Below, piece after piece: positions 10,033 to 21,414 of a stretch of DNA of 64,000 nucleotides; positions within the stretch are counted from its first letter, which is position 1; each line of letters opens with the position of its first letter. Position numbers and translations under genes: made by a program. The notes beneath the pieces are model-generated. The model was given only the letters and a program-made list of their open reading frames with translations. It had not been told where the DNA came from and did no database searches. The stretch comes from Lutraria lutraria (lineage: Eukaryota; Mollusca; Bivalvia; Venerida; Mactridae): positions 12,005,479-12,069,478 of the forward strand of contig OZ026837.1 of assembly GCA_964023205.1 (NCBI GenBank), in the 5' to 3' direction.

Positions 10033-12261
10033 CTTGATGATTTAGTTAATCAATCCAATCAAGTATCCACAAAATTAATCACTATGAATACAATATACAC
10101 TGAATATTACCTGTAATAAGCACACACCAAACACCAATGACAATACAGTGTATAACAACACCAAGTACAACAAGTAAAGTTTTCTTCACAGCCAATGAAC
10201 CATTTCTTTGGCTATGTGAAAAATTACAAATACCAAAACCTTATAAGTTAAAATATCAAAGTGACTTGAAACATGTAAGCAAAATGAGCATCACTCAATA
10301 AGCACAAATCCATCAACTACTGACACAACCTGTATTATATATATGTATACTTCCAACTGGTTAGGTTCATCTAACTGGCTTGATTCAACTCAAAACCTCT
10401 CAATTTCGAAAATGTCAGAATCGCCTTAAAGTACAAGTCTTTTATACTCAATTGCACCAATGATACTAATTATAAATTACATCTAAAATATCAAACAAAT
10501 GTTGCAATAAACATCAAGTATAGACAAGGCCCTCTGTCCATATAATAAACATCAGTTAATTACTGATTATATTAGGCTAATATAACTTTAAGTCAAGTCT
10601 TGTGATCTACTTTCACTTTCAATGCTTCACCTAATAAATTGACTTTCACTTTCAATTAGCAATGTAAACACCTAGTTTCACTTTCACAAAGGCCACGTGT
10701 GTTTATACAACAATACACAACATTCAATTACCTGTACAAATACAAGTGTCACTTTCAAAACACATGCATTACAATCAATACATAAACTTCAACTTTCCAC
10801 TGTGATAATATATCAATAATCACTGAACTGTATCATACACCTGGTTTACCTATTAGTATTTCTTTAAACTAACATCACAATTATAAACACAGTAATACAA
10901 TTATTATATCAATTAAGCATACCCAATACATGGATTAACTCATCAATATAAAGTCAGGTAAATGCACTACTGTTACTTTCAAAGTTCAGCAAACACAAAT
11001 TTAAATTTCAATCATCAGGAATCTGATTAAGCTAACATTAGATGTATACCTATAACAGGGAAATACCAATATCGGACACAGTCTGTTATGCACATAATTA
11101 TATATATATATTTTTCATCTAAGACAATTTATAGGTACTGTTTAAGAAGCATGTATAGATAAATGTGGGTTTCTATCTTAATCAAACATCAATACCATGT
11201 GACTGTTCAATGTCAACTATATATTAATCTCTGCTTTCTGCATGAAATCTTCACTAATCTTCAAACATACGCGGATTCTATCAAACAATTTCGTGTTTAC
11301 ATAAGCAATACATCAAGTTTTAAATTACAACAAAGTATTATAATACTGTGTACTATAACACTTTCTACATGTTCACATACCATGCAAATCAATGTATACT
11401 AATCCATCAATTAGCATGAGGTAAAATCAATAGGATTGAACTATCCAAATAAGGAAATGTTTGTATGACCTCTGACAAATTCAGTACTAATGCACTACAC
11501 TATAATGTATCTAATTTACAAAATATCTACTAACATAAAGTTTCTATAGTAATGTCAATGATGTCATAAGTCAATATCCAATGAGAACATTTGCTGTCCT
11601 GGGCTCATTTGCATAAAGGGTTGCTGGGTCAACCACATACAAAACATCCAATCAGATACAAGAATAACAAAAGTCAGATTTCAAATCAACCAATCAAAAC
11701 CATATACCATATCACATGAAACGAATGGAATGCTCAGATTATAGCCAAAAAAATAGTTCCACGACTTAATTTAAACAAAGCAAAACAATGGCTGAATATC
11801 CGCCAATTCTTGCAAAGAATAATATCAATTCACTCCAAAGCAGGGAAAATAGATATATGATGAGTTATCTTAAGCAATATTATTACCACAAATGTACACA
11901 GTAAGCGATACTTAATATGGCAGTATCCTGGACAGTTAGTTAGGTTTATAAGAATAACATCTGAAATAGAAGTGGTTATGCAGAAATTATATACATGCAA
12001 AGTGACTGCCTCTTTCACGCTACAATATACTTTCAGGCTCGATATAACAATTTAGTACTGGTCACATCAATCAATACAATACATATAATAAAATGAGTAC
12101 TTACAATCTGATGATTACAATGAATACAATAAGAATGGCCACCGGAACACAGGAAAGTCCTAATAAAATAACACAAGTCACTGCACTATGATTAATGTTC
12201 CAAAGTCCTCACAATTCAATCTAGTCAAGCTGATCCTTCCTCTTCTGTACTAACATTCCAA
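10033..12261 (-). other. Long untranslated leader of the Gypsy element
   Basis: About 2.2 kb between primer binding site and gag ATG with no substantial sense-strand open frame. The largest frames here (11163-11402 plus, 11830-12018 minus) have no recognisable domain. Such a leader is long for this type of element; it may hold packaging or regulatory sequence, or captured DNA. Confidence 0.6.
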
Positions 12262-12275
12262 CACGTTGGGCGCCA
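12262..12275 (-). other. Primer binding site complementary to tRNA-Lys
   Basis: Two bases inside the 5' LTR, the minus strand reads TGGCGCCCAACGTG, complementary to the 3' end of animal tRNA-Lys(CUU), including its CCA end. Three further positions extend the match with two mismatches. tRNA identity is from memory of tRNA sequences. Confidence 0.8.
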
Positions 12276-12277
12276 TT

Positions 12278-13231
12278 TGTAATAGGGGGTGGGTGTATGG
12301 GTGTGTAAATCCCAGCTAGCCAACCTCACAAGTATCAACAACGACAAGGTAGTTCGACATCAATCTATTTTATATATAATGTACGTCTAATGTCTAATGT
12401 CTAATATAGACCCTAAAATATAAAACAAGCATTATAGACAATAATAAAACACCAAATACTAAATACAATACATAGCACAAAACATCACAATACAAACAAT
12501 GATTCCAGTGGCCAATATCATTACCTTCAAAGCATTACATACATATACTTTACATATGCACAATTAATTTACTTACAAGAACAAATACAATCACATAGTA
12601 CAAAATACATGAACCACATAACACATCACATATATATACAAACTCACCGTTTGTGGAACGGGATCCACTAAACAACTCTCTTAACTTCTCTCAGTGTAAA
12701 CAATAATCTAAACTCTGAAATGTGAGAATTCATTAGTGATAAAAGGGTGTGCAAGATATTACAGTATGGACAGAATAATAGACTAGTAAATGGTTACCAA
12801 CAAGGGAAAGTCAGCATACTGCCATTTATTACAACAAAGCAATAGATCTTATTACAATAATTAATTACTTGAATTAATTACTAGAAAACTATACTTATGA
12901 TAACTCATCATACTTAAGTTAGATAGAGAAGCAATATTAAAGTTACCAAATATACAACTCATAAAACATCTGATCTCAGTCTGGAGCATACAAAAACCAG
13001 TCCTGGCAATTCAAATTCTAATGTGCAACTGATCATTACACATAACTTAGGGGATTAATAAAATCAACTGAAATCTATTCAGTCATGCAAGACTGACCAC
13101 TGAACCATCAAGGGACAGAACTTACCACTGACCATAAGATCATTAAAGGGAGATAATTGAACACATATATAGATATAAAAGAACACAATAAAACTCAAAC
13201 ACAATAGATATCCAATTCTGACCCCGTCACA
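12278..13231 (-). repeat. Gypsy 5' LTR (right), 954 bp
   Basis: Partner of 4044-4997 and apparently identical to it. It is followed directly by satellite sequence starting TATAACCCG. The minus-strand frame at 13079-13288 is the same LTR/satellite artefact as at 3355-3564. Confidence 0.95.
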
Positions 13232-16200
13232 TATAACCCGTGTACAACGCGAGGGTAGATACCTGTATAGTATATAATACATGTACAAAGCGAGGGTAGG
13301 TACCCGTCTTGTATATAACCCGTGTACAAGGCGAGGGTAGGTACCCGTCTAGTATATAACACATGTACAAAGCGAGGGTGGGTACCTGTCTAGTATATAA
13401 CCCGTGTACAAGGCGAGGGTAGATACCTGTATAGTATATAATACATGTACAAAGCCAGGGTAGGTACCCGTCCAGGATATAACATATGTATAAAGCGAGG
13501 GTAGGTACCCATCTAGTATATAACATATGTACAAAGCGAGGGTAGGTACCCTTCTAGTATATAACATATGTACAAGGCGAGGGTAGGTACCCAACCAGTA
13601 TATAACGCATGTACAAAGCGAGGGTAGGTATCCTTCTAGTATATAACATATGTACAAAGCGAGGGTAGGTACCCTTGTAGTATATAACTCATGTACAAAG
13701 CGAGGGTAGGTACCCCTGTAGTATATAAAATATGTACAAGGCGAGGGTAGGTACCCGACTAGTATATAAATCATGTACAAAGCGAGGGTATGTACCCTTC
13801 TAGTATATAACATATGTACAAAGCGAGGGTAGCTACCCTTCTAGTATATAACAAATGTACATAGCGAGGGTAGGTACCCTTGTAGTATATAACATATGTA
13901 CAAGGCGAGAGTAGGTATCCGACCAGTAATATTCTATACAACTCATGTACAAAGCGAGGGTAGGTACCCTTCTAGAATATAACATATGTACAAAGCGAGG
14001 GTAGGTACCCTACTAGTATATTACACATGTACAAGGCGAGGGTAGGTACCCTTGTAGTATATGACACATGTACAAAGCGATGTTGGGTACTTGTCTAGTA
14101 CATAACCCGTGTACAAGGCGAGGGTAGGTACCTGTCAAGTATATAACCCATGTACAAGGCGAGGGTAGGTACCTGTCAAGTATATAACCCGTGTACAAGG
14201 CCAGGGTAGATACCTGTATAGTATATAATACATGTACAAAGCGAGGGTAGCTACCCTTCTAGTATATAACACATGTACAAAGCGAGGGTAGGTACCCTTG
14301 TAGTATATAACATATATACAAGGCGAGGGTAGGTATCCGACCAGTATACAACTCATGTACAAAGCGAGGGTAGGTACCCTTGTAGTATATTACACATGTT
14401 CAAAGCGAGGGTGGGTACCTGTCTAGTACATAAACCGTGTACAAGGCGAGGGTAGATACCTGTATAGTATATAATACATGTACAAAGCGAGGGTAGGTAC
14501 CCGTCCAGGATATAACATATGTATAAAGCGAGGGTAGGTACCCAACTAGTATATAACATATGTACAAGGCGAGGGTAGGTACCCGACCAGTATACAACTC
14601 ATGTACAAAGCGAGGGTAGGTACCCTACTAGTATATTACACATGTACAAAGCGAGGGTAGGTACCCTTGTAGTATATTAAACATGTACAAAGCGAGGGTG
14701 GTACCTGTCTAGTACATAATACGTGTACAAGGCGAGGGTAGGTACCTGTCAAGTATATAACCCGTGTACAAGGCGAGGGAAGATACCTGTATAGTATATA
14801 AAACATGTACAAAGCGAGGGTAGGTACCCGTCCAGGATATAACATATGTATAAAGCGAGGGTAGGTACCCATCTAGTATATAACATATGTACAAAGCGAG
14901 GGTAGGTACCCTTCTGGTATATAACATATGTACAAGGCGAGGGTAGGTACACAACCAGTATATAACGCATGTACAAAGCGAGGGTAGATACCTGTATAGT
15001 ATATAACACATGTACAAAGCGAGGGTAGCTACCCTTCTAGTATATAACACATGTACAAAGCGAGGGTAGGTACCCTTGTAGTATATATCATATGTACAAG
15101 GCGAGGGTAGGTACCCGCCCAGTATACAATTCATGTACAAAGCGAGGGTAGGTACCCTACTAGTATATTACACATGTACAAAGCGAGGGTAGGTACCCTT
15201 GTAGTATATTACACATGTACAAAGCGAGGGTGGTACCTGTCTAGTACATAATACGTGTACAAGGCGAGGGTAGGTACCTGTCAAGTATATAACCCGTGTA
15301 AAAGGCGAGGGTAGATACCTGTATAGAATATAATACATGTACAAAGCGAGGGTAGCTACCCTTCTAGTATATAACACATGTACAAAGCGAGGGTAGGTAC
15401 CCTTGTTGTATATAACATATGTACAAGGCGAGGGTAGGTATCCGACCAGTATACAACTCATGTACAAAGCGAGGGTAGGTACCCTTGTAGTATATTACAC
15501 ATGTTCAAAGCGAGGGTGGGTACCTGTCTAGTACATAAACCGTGTACAAGGCGAGGGTAGGTACCTGTCAAGTATATAACCCGTGTACAAGGCGAGGGTA
15601 GATACCTGTATAGTATATAATACATGTACAAAGCGAGGGTAGGTACCCGTCCAGGATATAACATATGTATAAAGCGAGGGTAGGTACCCAACTAGTATAT
15701 AACATATGTACAAGGCGAGGGTAGGTACCCGACCAGTATACAATTCATGTACAAAGCGAGGGTAGGTACCCTACTAGTATATTACACATGTACAAAGCGA
15801 GGGTAGGTACCCTTGTAGTATATTAAACATGTACAAAGCGAGGGTGGTACCTGTCTAGTACATAATACGTGTACAAGGCGAGGGTAGGTACCTGTCAAGT
15901 ATATAACCCGTGTACAAGGCGAGGGTAGATACCTGTATAGTATATAACATATGTACAAAGCGAGGGTAGGTACCCTTCTGGTATATAACATATGTACAAG
16001 GCGAGGGTAGGTACCCAACCAGTATATAACGCATGTACAAAGCGAGGGTAGGTACCCTTCTAGTATATAACACATGTACAAAGCGAGGGTAGGTACCCTT
16101 GTAGTATATAACATATGTACAAGGCGAGGGTAGGGATCCGACCAGTATACAATTCATGTACAAAGCGAGGGTAGGTACCCTTCTAGAACATAACATATGT

Positions 16201-18114
16201 ACAAAGCGAGGGTGGTACCTGTCTAGTACATAATACGTGTACAAGGCGAGGGTAGGTACCTTTCAAGTATATAACCCGTGTAAAAGGCGAGGGTAGATAC
16301 CTGTATAGTATATAATACATGTACAAAGCGAGGGTAGCTACCCTTCTAGTATATAACACATGTACAAAGCGAGGGTAGGTACCCTTGTAGTATATAACAT
16401 ATGTACAAGGCGAGGGTAGGTATCCGACCAGTATACAACTCATGTACAAAGCGAGGGTAGGTACCCTTGTAGTATATTACACATGTTCAAAGCGAGGGTG
16501 GGTACCTGTCTAGTACATAAACCGTGTACAAGGCGAGGGTAGGTACCTGTCAAGTATATAACCCGTGTACAAGGCGAGGGTAGATACCTGTATAGTATAT
16601 AATACATGTACAAAGCGAGGGTAGGTACCCGTCCAGGATATAACATATGTATAAAGCGAGGGTAGGTACCCAACTAGTATATAACATATGTACAAGGCGA
16701 GGGTAGGTACCCGACCAGTATACAACTCATGTACAAAGCGAGGGTAGGTACCCTACTAGTATATTACACATGTACAAAGCGAGGGTAGGTACCCTTGAAG
16801 TATATTAAACATGTACAAAGCGAGGGTGGTACCTGTCTAGTACATAATACGTGTACAAGGCGAGGGTAGGTACCTGTCAAGTATATAACCCGTGTACAAG
16901 GCGAGGGTAGATACCTGTATAGTATATAACATATGTACAAAGCGAGGGTAGGTACCCTTCTGGTATATAACATATGTACAAGGCGAGGGTAGGTACCCAA
17001 CCAGTATATAACGCATGTACAAAGCGAGGGTAGGTACCCTTCTAGTATATAACATATGTACAAAGCGAGGGTAGGCACCCGTCTAGTATATAACTCATGT
17101 ACAAAGCGAGGGTAGGTACCCCTGTAGTATATAAAATATGTTCAAGGCGAGGGTAGGTACCCGTCCAGGATATAACATATGTATAAAGCGAGGGTAGGTA
17201 CCCAACAAGTATATAACATATGTACAAGGCGAGGGTAGGTACCCGACCAGTATACAACTCATGTACAAAGCGAGGGTAGGTACCCTACTAGTATGTTACA
17301 CATGTACAAAGCGAGGGTAGGTACCCTTGTAGTATATTAAACATGTACAAAGCGATGGTGGGTACCTGTCTAGTACATAACCCGTGTACAAGGCGAGGGT
17401 AAGTACCTGTCAAGTATATAACCCGTGTACAAGGCGAGGGTAGATACCTGTATAGTATATAATACATGTACAAAGCGAGGGTATGTACCCTTCTAGTATA
17501 TAACATATGTACAAAGCGAGGGTAGGTACCCTTCTAGTATATAACATATGTACAAAGCGAGGGTAGCTACCCTTCTAGTATATAAAATATGTACAAAGCG
17601 AGGGTAGCTACCCTTCTAGTATATAACACATGTACAAAGCGAGGGTAGGTACCCTTGTAGTATATAACATATGTACAAGGCGAGGGTAGGTATCCGACCA
17701 GTATACAACTCATGTACAAAGCCAGGGTAGGTACCCTACTAGTATATTACACATGTACAAAGCGAGGGTAGGTACCCTTTGAGTATATTACACATGTACA
17801 AAGCGAGGGTAGGTACCCGGCCAGTATATAACATATGTACAAAGCGAGGGTAGGTACCCGACCAGTATATAACATATGTACAAAGCGAGGGTATATACCC
17901 TTCTAGTATATAACACATGTACAAAGCGAGGGTTGGTACCTGTATAGTATATAATACATGTACACAGCGAGGGGAGGTACCCTTGTAGTATATAACGCAT
18001 GTACAATGCGAGGGTAGGTACCCGTCTAGTATATAACCCGTGTACAAGGCGAGGGTAGGTACCCGTCTAGTATATAACCCGTGTACAAGGCGAGGGTCGG
18101 TACCCGTCTAGTAT
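13232..18114 (+). repeat. 41-bp satellite, main array (~119 units)
   Basis: Unit pattern (plus strand): a TGTACA palindrome, AAGCGAGGG or AGGCGAGGG, TAGGTACCC with GGTACC, a variable 4-5 bp, then TAGTATATAAC. Each unit carries TATATAAC and a donor-like GAGG|GTAGGT. Variants are arranged in higher-order blocks: the marker ATGTTCAAAG occurs at 14396, 15501 and 16483, spacings of 1105 and 982 bp (27 and 24 units, each minus 2 bp). Because 41 is not a multiple of 3, the many overlapping minus-strand frames (13227-18047) are one peptide-like pattern seen in rotating phases. They are not annotated as genes. Confidence 0.95.
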
Positions 18115-18761
18115 GTTCGACGTACGGATTGTTGAACAAATCTTTGAAAGTAATAAAAAGATAATTATAGTTTTCCACTGTCCTTAAAACGATTTAGATG
18201 AGTTTCAAGACCATTATTCCCTTTGTCTTTGAAGTTTTAAAACTAATAATATTGTAACAAATCATTAGCAATGTTTGTATTCAAGATGAAAATTTACTCC
18301 AAAATTAATATATGTCCGCTACATAATTTGTAAGTAATAGTCACACGTATAAATTGGCCAAATGATTATATTTTCTTACAGTTTTTTCCACAGCAATTAT
18401 ATATAATATTAACATTCAAAATGAGGTACAATATATTATGTCACTTTGAAAGTATATTGTGTGTTTTTTAAACATCATTTACATGTTGGCAATATAAGGT
18501 GAAAAATATTGAGCGAAAACGACTTTCAACTGCTTTTGTCAAGGGAAAATGATGTTTTTTTGACAAAAAATAATTTCTTTTCATTATAAAACATACTATT
18601 TCAACATCCAATTTACATTTGTAATGGTTTAAATTATATGCAAATGATCTCAAATCATATAATGCGATATTGACAAGAGCTGAATGCAATTTACGTAAGT
18701 GACGTTTAATTTTAGCATTAATCTGTACTAATTTTACTATTATTTTAATCCAATTATACAG
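18115..18761. other. Unique AT-rich sequence right of the array
   Basis: Probably intronic or upstream of the exons that start at 18762. The long minus-strand frame at 18468-18878 lies opposite the better supported plus-strand exon and has no recognisable domain. Confidence 0.4.
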
Positions 18762-18855
18762 TAAAACAGAATGGTTACTGAGACATGATACATTCCTTGA
18801 AATGAGTGGGGCACCTTCGACTTGTGGGTTTGGGTTTGGAGTATTCAGTCCACAG
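18762..18855 (+). CDS. Exon A of an unrecognised plus-strand gene (3' part)
   Basis: First visible exon of a four- to five-exon gene end. The acceptor is TTATACAG|T and the donor CCACAG|GTACAT. After one base completing a split codon it has 31 open codons including EWLLRHDTFLEMSGAPS and CGFGFGVFSPQ. It leaves phase 0, which the next exon needs. Following exons are at 19161-19213, 19347-19358 (optional 12-nt exon), 19853-19916 and 20141-20218, all phase-compatible, giving a C-terminal part of about 95 residues. I do not recognise the family; no signal peptide, membrane segment or enzyme motif is visible. Earlier exons must lie to the left, possibly beyond the satellite and Gypsy element, which would then be intronic. 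Confidence 0.55.
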
Positions 18856-19160
18856 GTACATATGATCATATTAATCAATTACTAATAATAAAGATTGTTA
18901 GTAGTCTTATTGGATTAATATAACATACAAATGCCTAAATTTTACATAAAATCATGATATGCTTTAGTATACGCAAAAACCATAACATGGCCTTGTTTAA
19001 ATGGTTATGATGAACTTTGAACAAAGAGCACAACATGTGAATATCACCTTCAGCTTCAGTTTTCACGTTTTCTTATGTCGGTTGCATAAAATATTTTACT
19101 GATCACGCTGTTTACCTGTTAACGGGTTCAAACTGTGAAGTCAATTTTATTCTCTTTCAG

Positions 19161-19213
19161 GCAATAATGACGGTAGAGAAATATATTATGGAAAGATTTA
19201 TTGTCAGAAACAG
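19161..19213 (+). CDS. Exon B of the same gene
   Basis: The acceptor TTCTCTTTCAG|G is strong; the donor is AACAG|GTTCAT. Enters in phase 0 and reads AIMTVEKYIMERFIVRN plus two bases. It can splice to the 12-nt exon at 19347-19358 or straight to 19853; both keep the frame. Confidence 0.6.
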
Positions 19214-19346
19214 GTTCATATTTGTCATGTATTTCATATAATGGCGTGTTTTACTTACATATTTAAATGCCCATTTAAGGCATTGCGTACGTAACACATT
19301 GATTCAAGTTTATAATAATCTAATGTAATATTTGTTTTGATAACAG

Positions 19347-19358
19347 AAAGCATACCGA
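19347..19358 (+). CDS. Possible 12-nt microexon C
   Basis: AAAGCATACCGA stands between TTTTGATAACAG and GTAAGT, a strong donor. Including it adds four residues and leaves the phase unchanged, so it could be an alternative cassette. Only transcripts could confirm it. Confidence 0.35.
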
Positions 19359-19852
19359 GTAAGTTTATTTAATATTTTCTTACGATTACTATGATTAATT
19401 GTAGCGTCATGACTCGGTATGATAAAAACTGACAGAACTTACTATATAAACATACGGACAATCTTGAGATAGAAAAGACACTTTGACGATAACCACTACA
19501 ATTGTATATTGTATGTGTTGAAACATTTTACAAATATCTAAACTGTACTGTTGTAGTTTGTATACACTGGGAGCTAAAGTGAAGGGTATGGCGAATGAGT
19601 CCATGAAAGAAGCTTGTATTCGGGATGTTTTGTGAGTACATTTTGTACATCCAGTAATGAAATGTATGACATTATTGTATGAAGTAAAAAATCCTTCACT
19701 TTCAATAAAGTACTACATATTTCACTGATTAATTTCCTAAGTATGATATTTAATTATTGATTGACATTCAATAATTACTTGTATCTTCAATATAACAAAT
19801 TGAATTCACTAAGCACTACAAAAAATATATGTGGGTATTACCTTTGCTTCAG

Positions 19853-19916
19853 TCTGGCGAAGGAATATGTGAGTAAGGTTCTTTGTAAAGAATCACTTAT
19901 ATTCATCATGCAAAAG
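19853..19916 (+). CDS. Exon D of the same gene
   Basis: The acceptor is TACCTTTGCTTCAG|T and the donor CAAAAG|GTAGGT, both good. One base completes the split codon, then 21 open codons read LAKEYVSKVLCKESLIFIMQ and K. Leaves phase 0. Confidence 0.6.
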
Positions 19917-20140
19917 GTAGGTATCTCATACAAGACTATTCTATTCCTTGTCTCACATATCTCATATTCCCTCGATGTAAGTCTTAGTAATTGCAATCCT
20001 TGTTAGAAATTGAATTGATACTTAGTGTATATAAGAAAGATTTATGTGTGATCATATAATCACATTTATGTATAATCTAGTATAATACGAGGACATTCAG
20101 CGTACTCGTGCTATAATTATACCTGCTTGTCATATTTCAG

Positions 20141-20218
20141 GAGGCTGGTGTTTTGTATGAAAAAGCAGAAAAAGTCTTATGTATGACTGAAGGGAAAAAA
20201 CTTCATACTTGCATTTAA
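20141..20218 (+). CDS. Terminal exon E of the same gene
   Basis: The acceptor TGTCATATTTCAG|G is very good. Enters in phase 0 and reads EAGVLYEKAEKVLCMTEG, KKLHTCI, then TAA at 20216-20218. Charged and likely helical, with no known motif. No AATAAA was seen close behind. Confidence 0.6.
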   Translation, partial: EAGVLYEKAEKVLCMTEGKKLHTCI

Positions 20219-21215
20219 AAGGCTTCAGAACTAAGTAAGAAAGCATATACGTTTATAAACTTAGATAGGACAGGAGGGAATTTTTCCTGATAAAACTTCA
20301 TGAGTCACCATGCGTGAATTCAGTCACTTAGAGATTGTTCTTCTTTACATGCGGAACATTGACGCTATTTTCCTATGAAAAGACAACTCATGTCGTTATT
20401 GATTTTTTACCTGTGTGATAAACTAGTTGTTTCCCTTTACGCCGAAAAAACCCAATAAGTGGTCAGTATTGATTTGAGCAAGTTAACCTTATCGAATATG
20501 GATTATTTAGCGTTAAACCGAGATCTATATCTCCTGGTCGTTTTTGTGCGATCCGAGTTTAGGGAATTTGAGAGTATTATTTTTCTCACGAGGGGGAAGG
20601 ATCGTGGTCTTCAACACAATAATTAAAAGAAAAAGGTCATATTTTTGTTTTTTGAAATACATAATTCCATATTTTAATGTTGATCTTTAAATGAATAATG
20701 ATGTGAATGACATTGACAAACCAGCAGTAAACTGATGTTTGATTCCAATTTAATAACTTTATATAAGATCAAGGAAAGTACATATTAGATGAAATATTAC
20801 AGCTGTAATATATTTTGATTTTTCGGAATCAAACACCTTACAGAACACAGTTCTATACGTGTATATATATTCATTTCACACAGGGATATAATATTATAGC
20901 ATCCCTGTTTCACACTACTAAAGGAAATAATTATATGAACGTATAATTCAAAAATTCGGCAAAAAAAGTATGTTGAGTTTTTTCACGGGCACTGTTAATT
21001 TTTCAACTAAGTTCACATTTCTAAAAACTGCATGGTTTTACACAGTTCGGGGCAAGTCAAACTGACATTGTGATTCTTATTGCCCGACCAGATCCAAGTC
21101 GTTGTTGGGACACGATCTCTAATGACTGTGCTAAGTAAGGCAAACAAGATATTGGAAACCCTGAATATATATATTTTTTCAATTATATCAGTATTCAATG
21201 TAATTGGTTGTATGT
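20219..21215. other. 3' flank of the plus-strand gene; nothing further recognised
   Basis: AT-rich DNA holding only short chance frames (for example 21013-21198 minus). Confidence 0.4.
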
Positions 21216-21219
21216 GCTA

Positions 21220-21412
21220 TGAAAACAACAAACGTTTTTCATAAACTAATTATCACTATAAATTTTTGGAATCCGGACAAAAGCTCCCCCAGACACTAAG
21301 CTGACCGTGACCAGACATGATTAGACAGATAAGGGGCAATTAAATAATTAAGAGAATAGACCTCCTGTTGCTTTTGGGGTCACTTAAATAGGAGCTGTTC
21401 AATGTCTTTAAA
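21220..21412 (+). repeat. Dispersed repeat D, copy 1
   Basis: Shares CATAAACTAATTATCA, AGCTGACC, GGGGCAAT, AGACCTCCTGT, GGTCACTTA and GGAGCTGTTCAATGTC, in the same order, with the copy at 35075-35292. Shorter copies lie at 28596 and 33036. A SINE or MITE is likely; neither terminal repeats nor a tRNA head was identified. Confidence 0.7.
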
Positions 21413-21414
21413 TT

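Larger units (their letters stand above)
4044..13231 (-). mobile_element. Ty3/Gypsy LTR retrotransposon, 9,188 bp
   Basis: A complete element in the minus direction: 5' LTR (12278-13231), primer binding site, 2.2-kb leader, gag, pol, polypurine-like tract and 3' LTR (4044-4997). Both LTRs are 954 bp, begin TG and end CA on either strand, and appear identical, implying recent insertion. The flanks are TATA at 4040-4043 and TATA at 13232-13235, a 4-bp target duplication inside the TATATAAC part of a satellite unit; removing the element restores a normal unit. Order PR-RT-IN places it in Metaviridae. No envelope-like open frame is present. Because pol lacks the RNase H region, this copy is probably non-autonomous. 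Confidence 0.95.

Noticed and set aside
13227..18047. Dozens of overlapping minus-strand frames of 60-154 codons
   Set aside because: They are the 41-bp satellite read in rotating phases; identical peptides recur at array periods and there is no gene structure.
13232..18114. CRISPR-like array of ~41-bp repeats
   Set aside because: The units are contiguous diverged tandem copies with no unique spacers, in a eukaryotic genome.
18468..18878. 136-codon minus-strand frame
   Set aside because: Lies opposite a plus-strand exon with matching splice phases; no domain or start context of its own.
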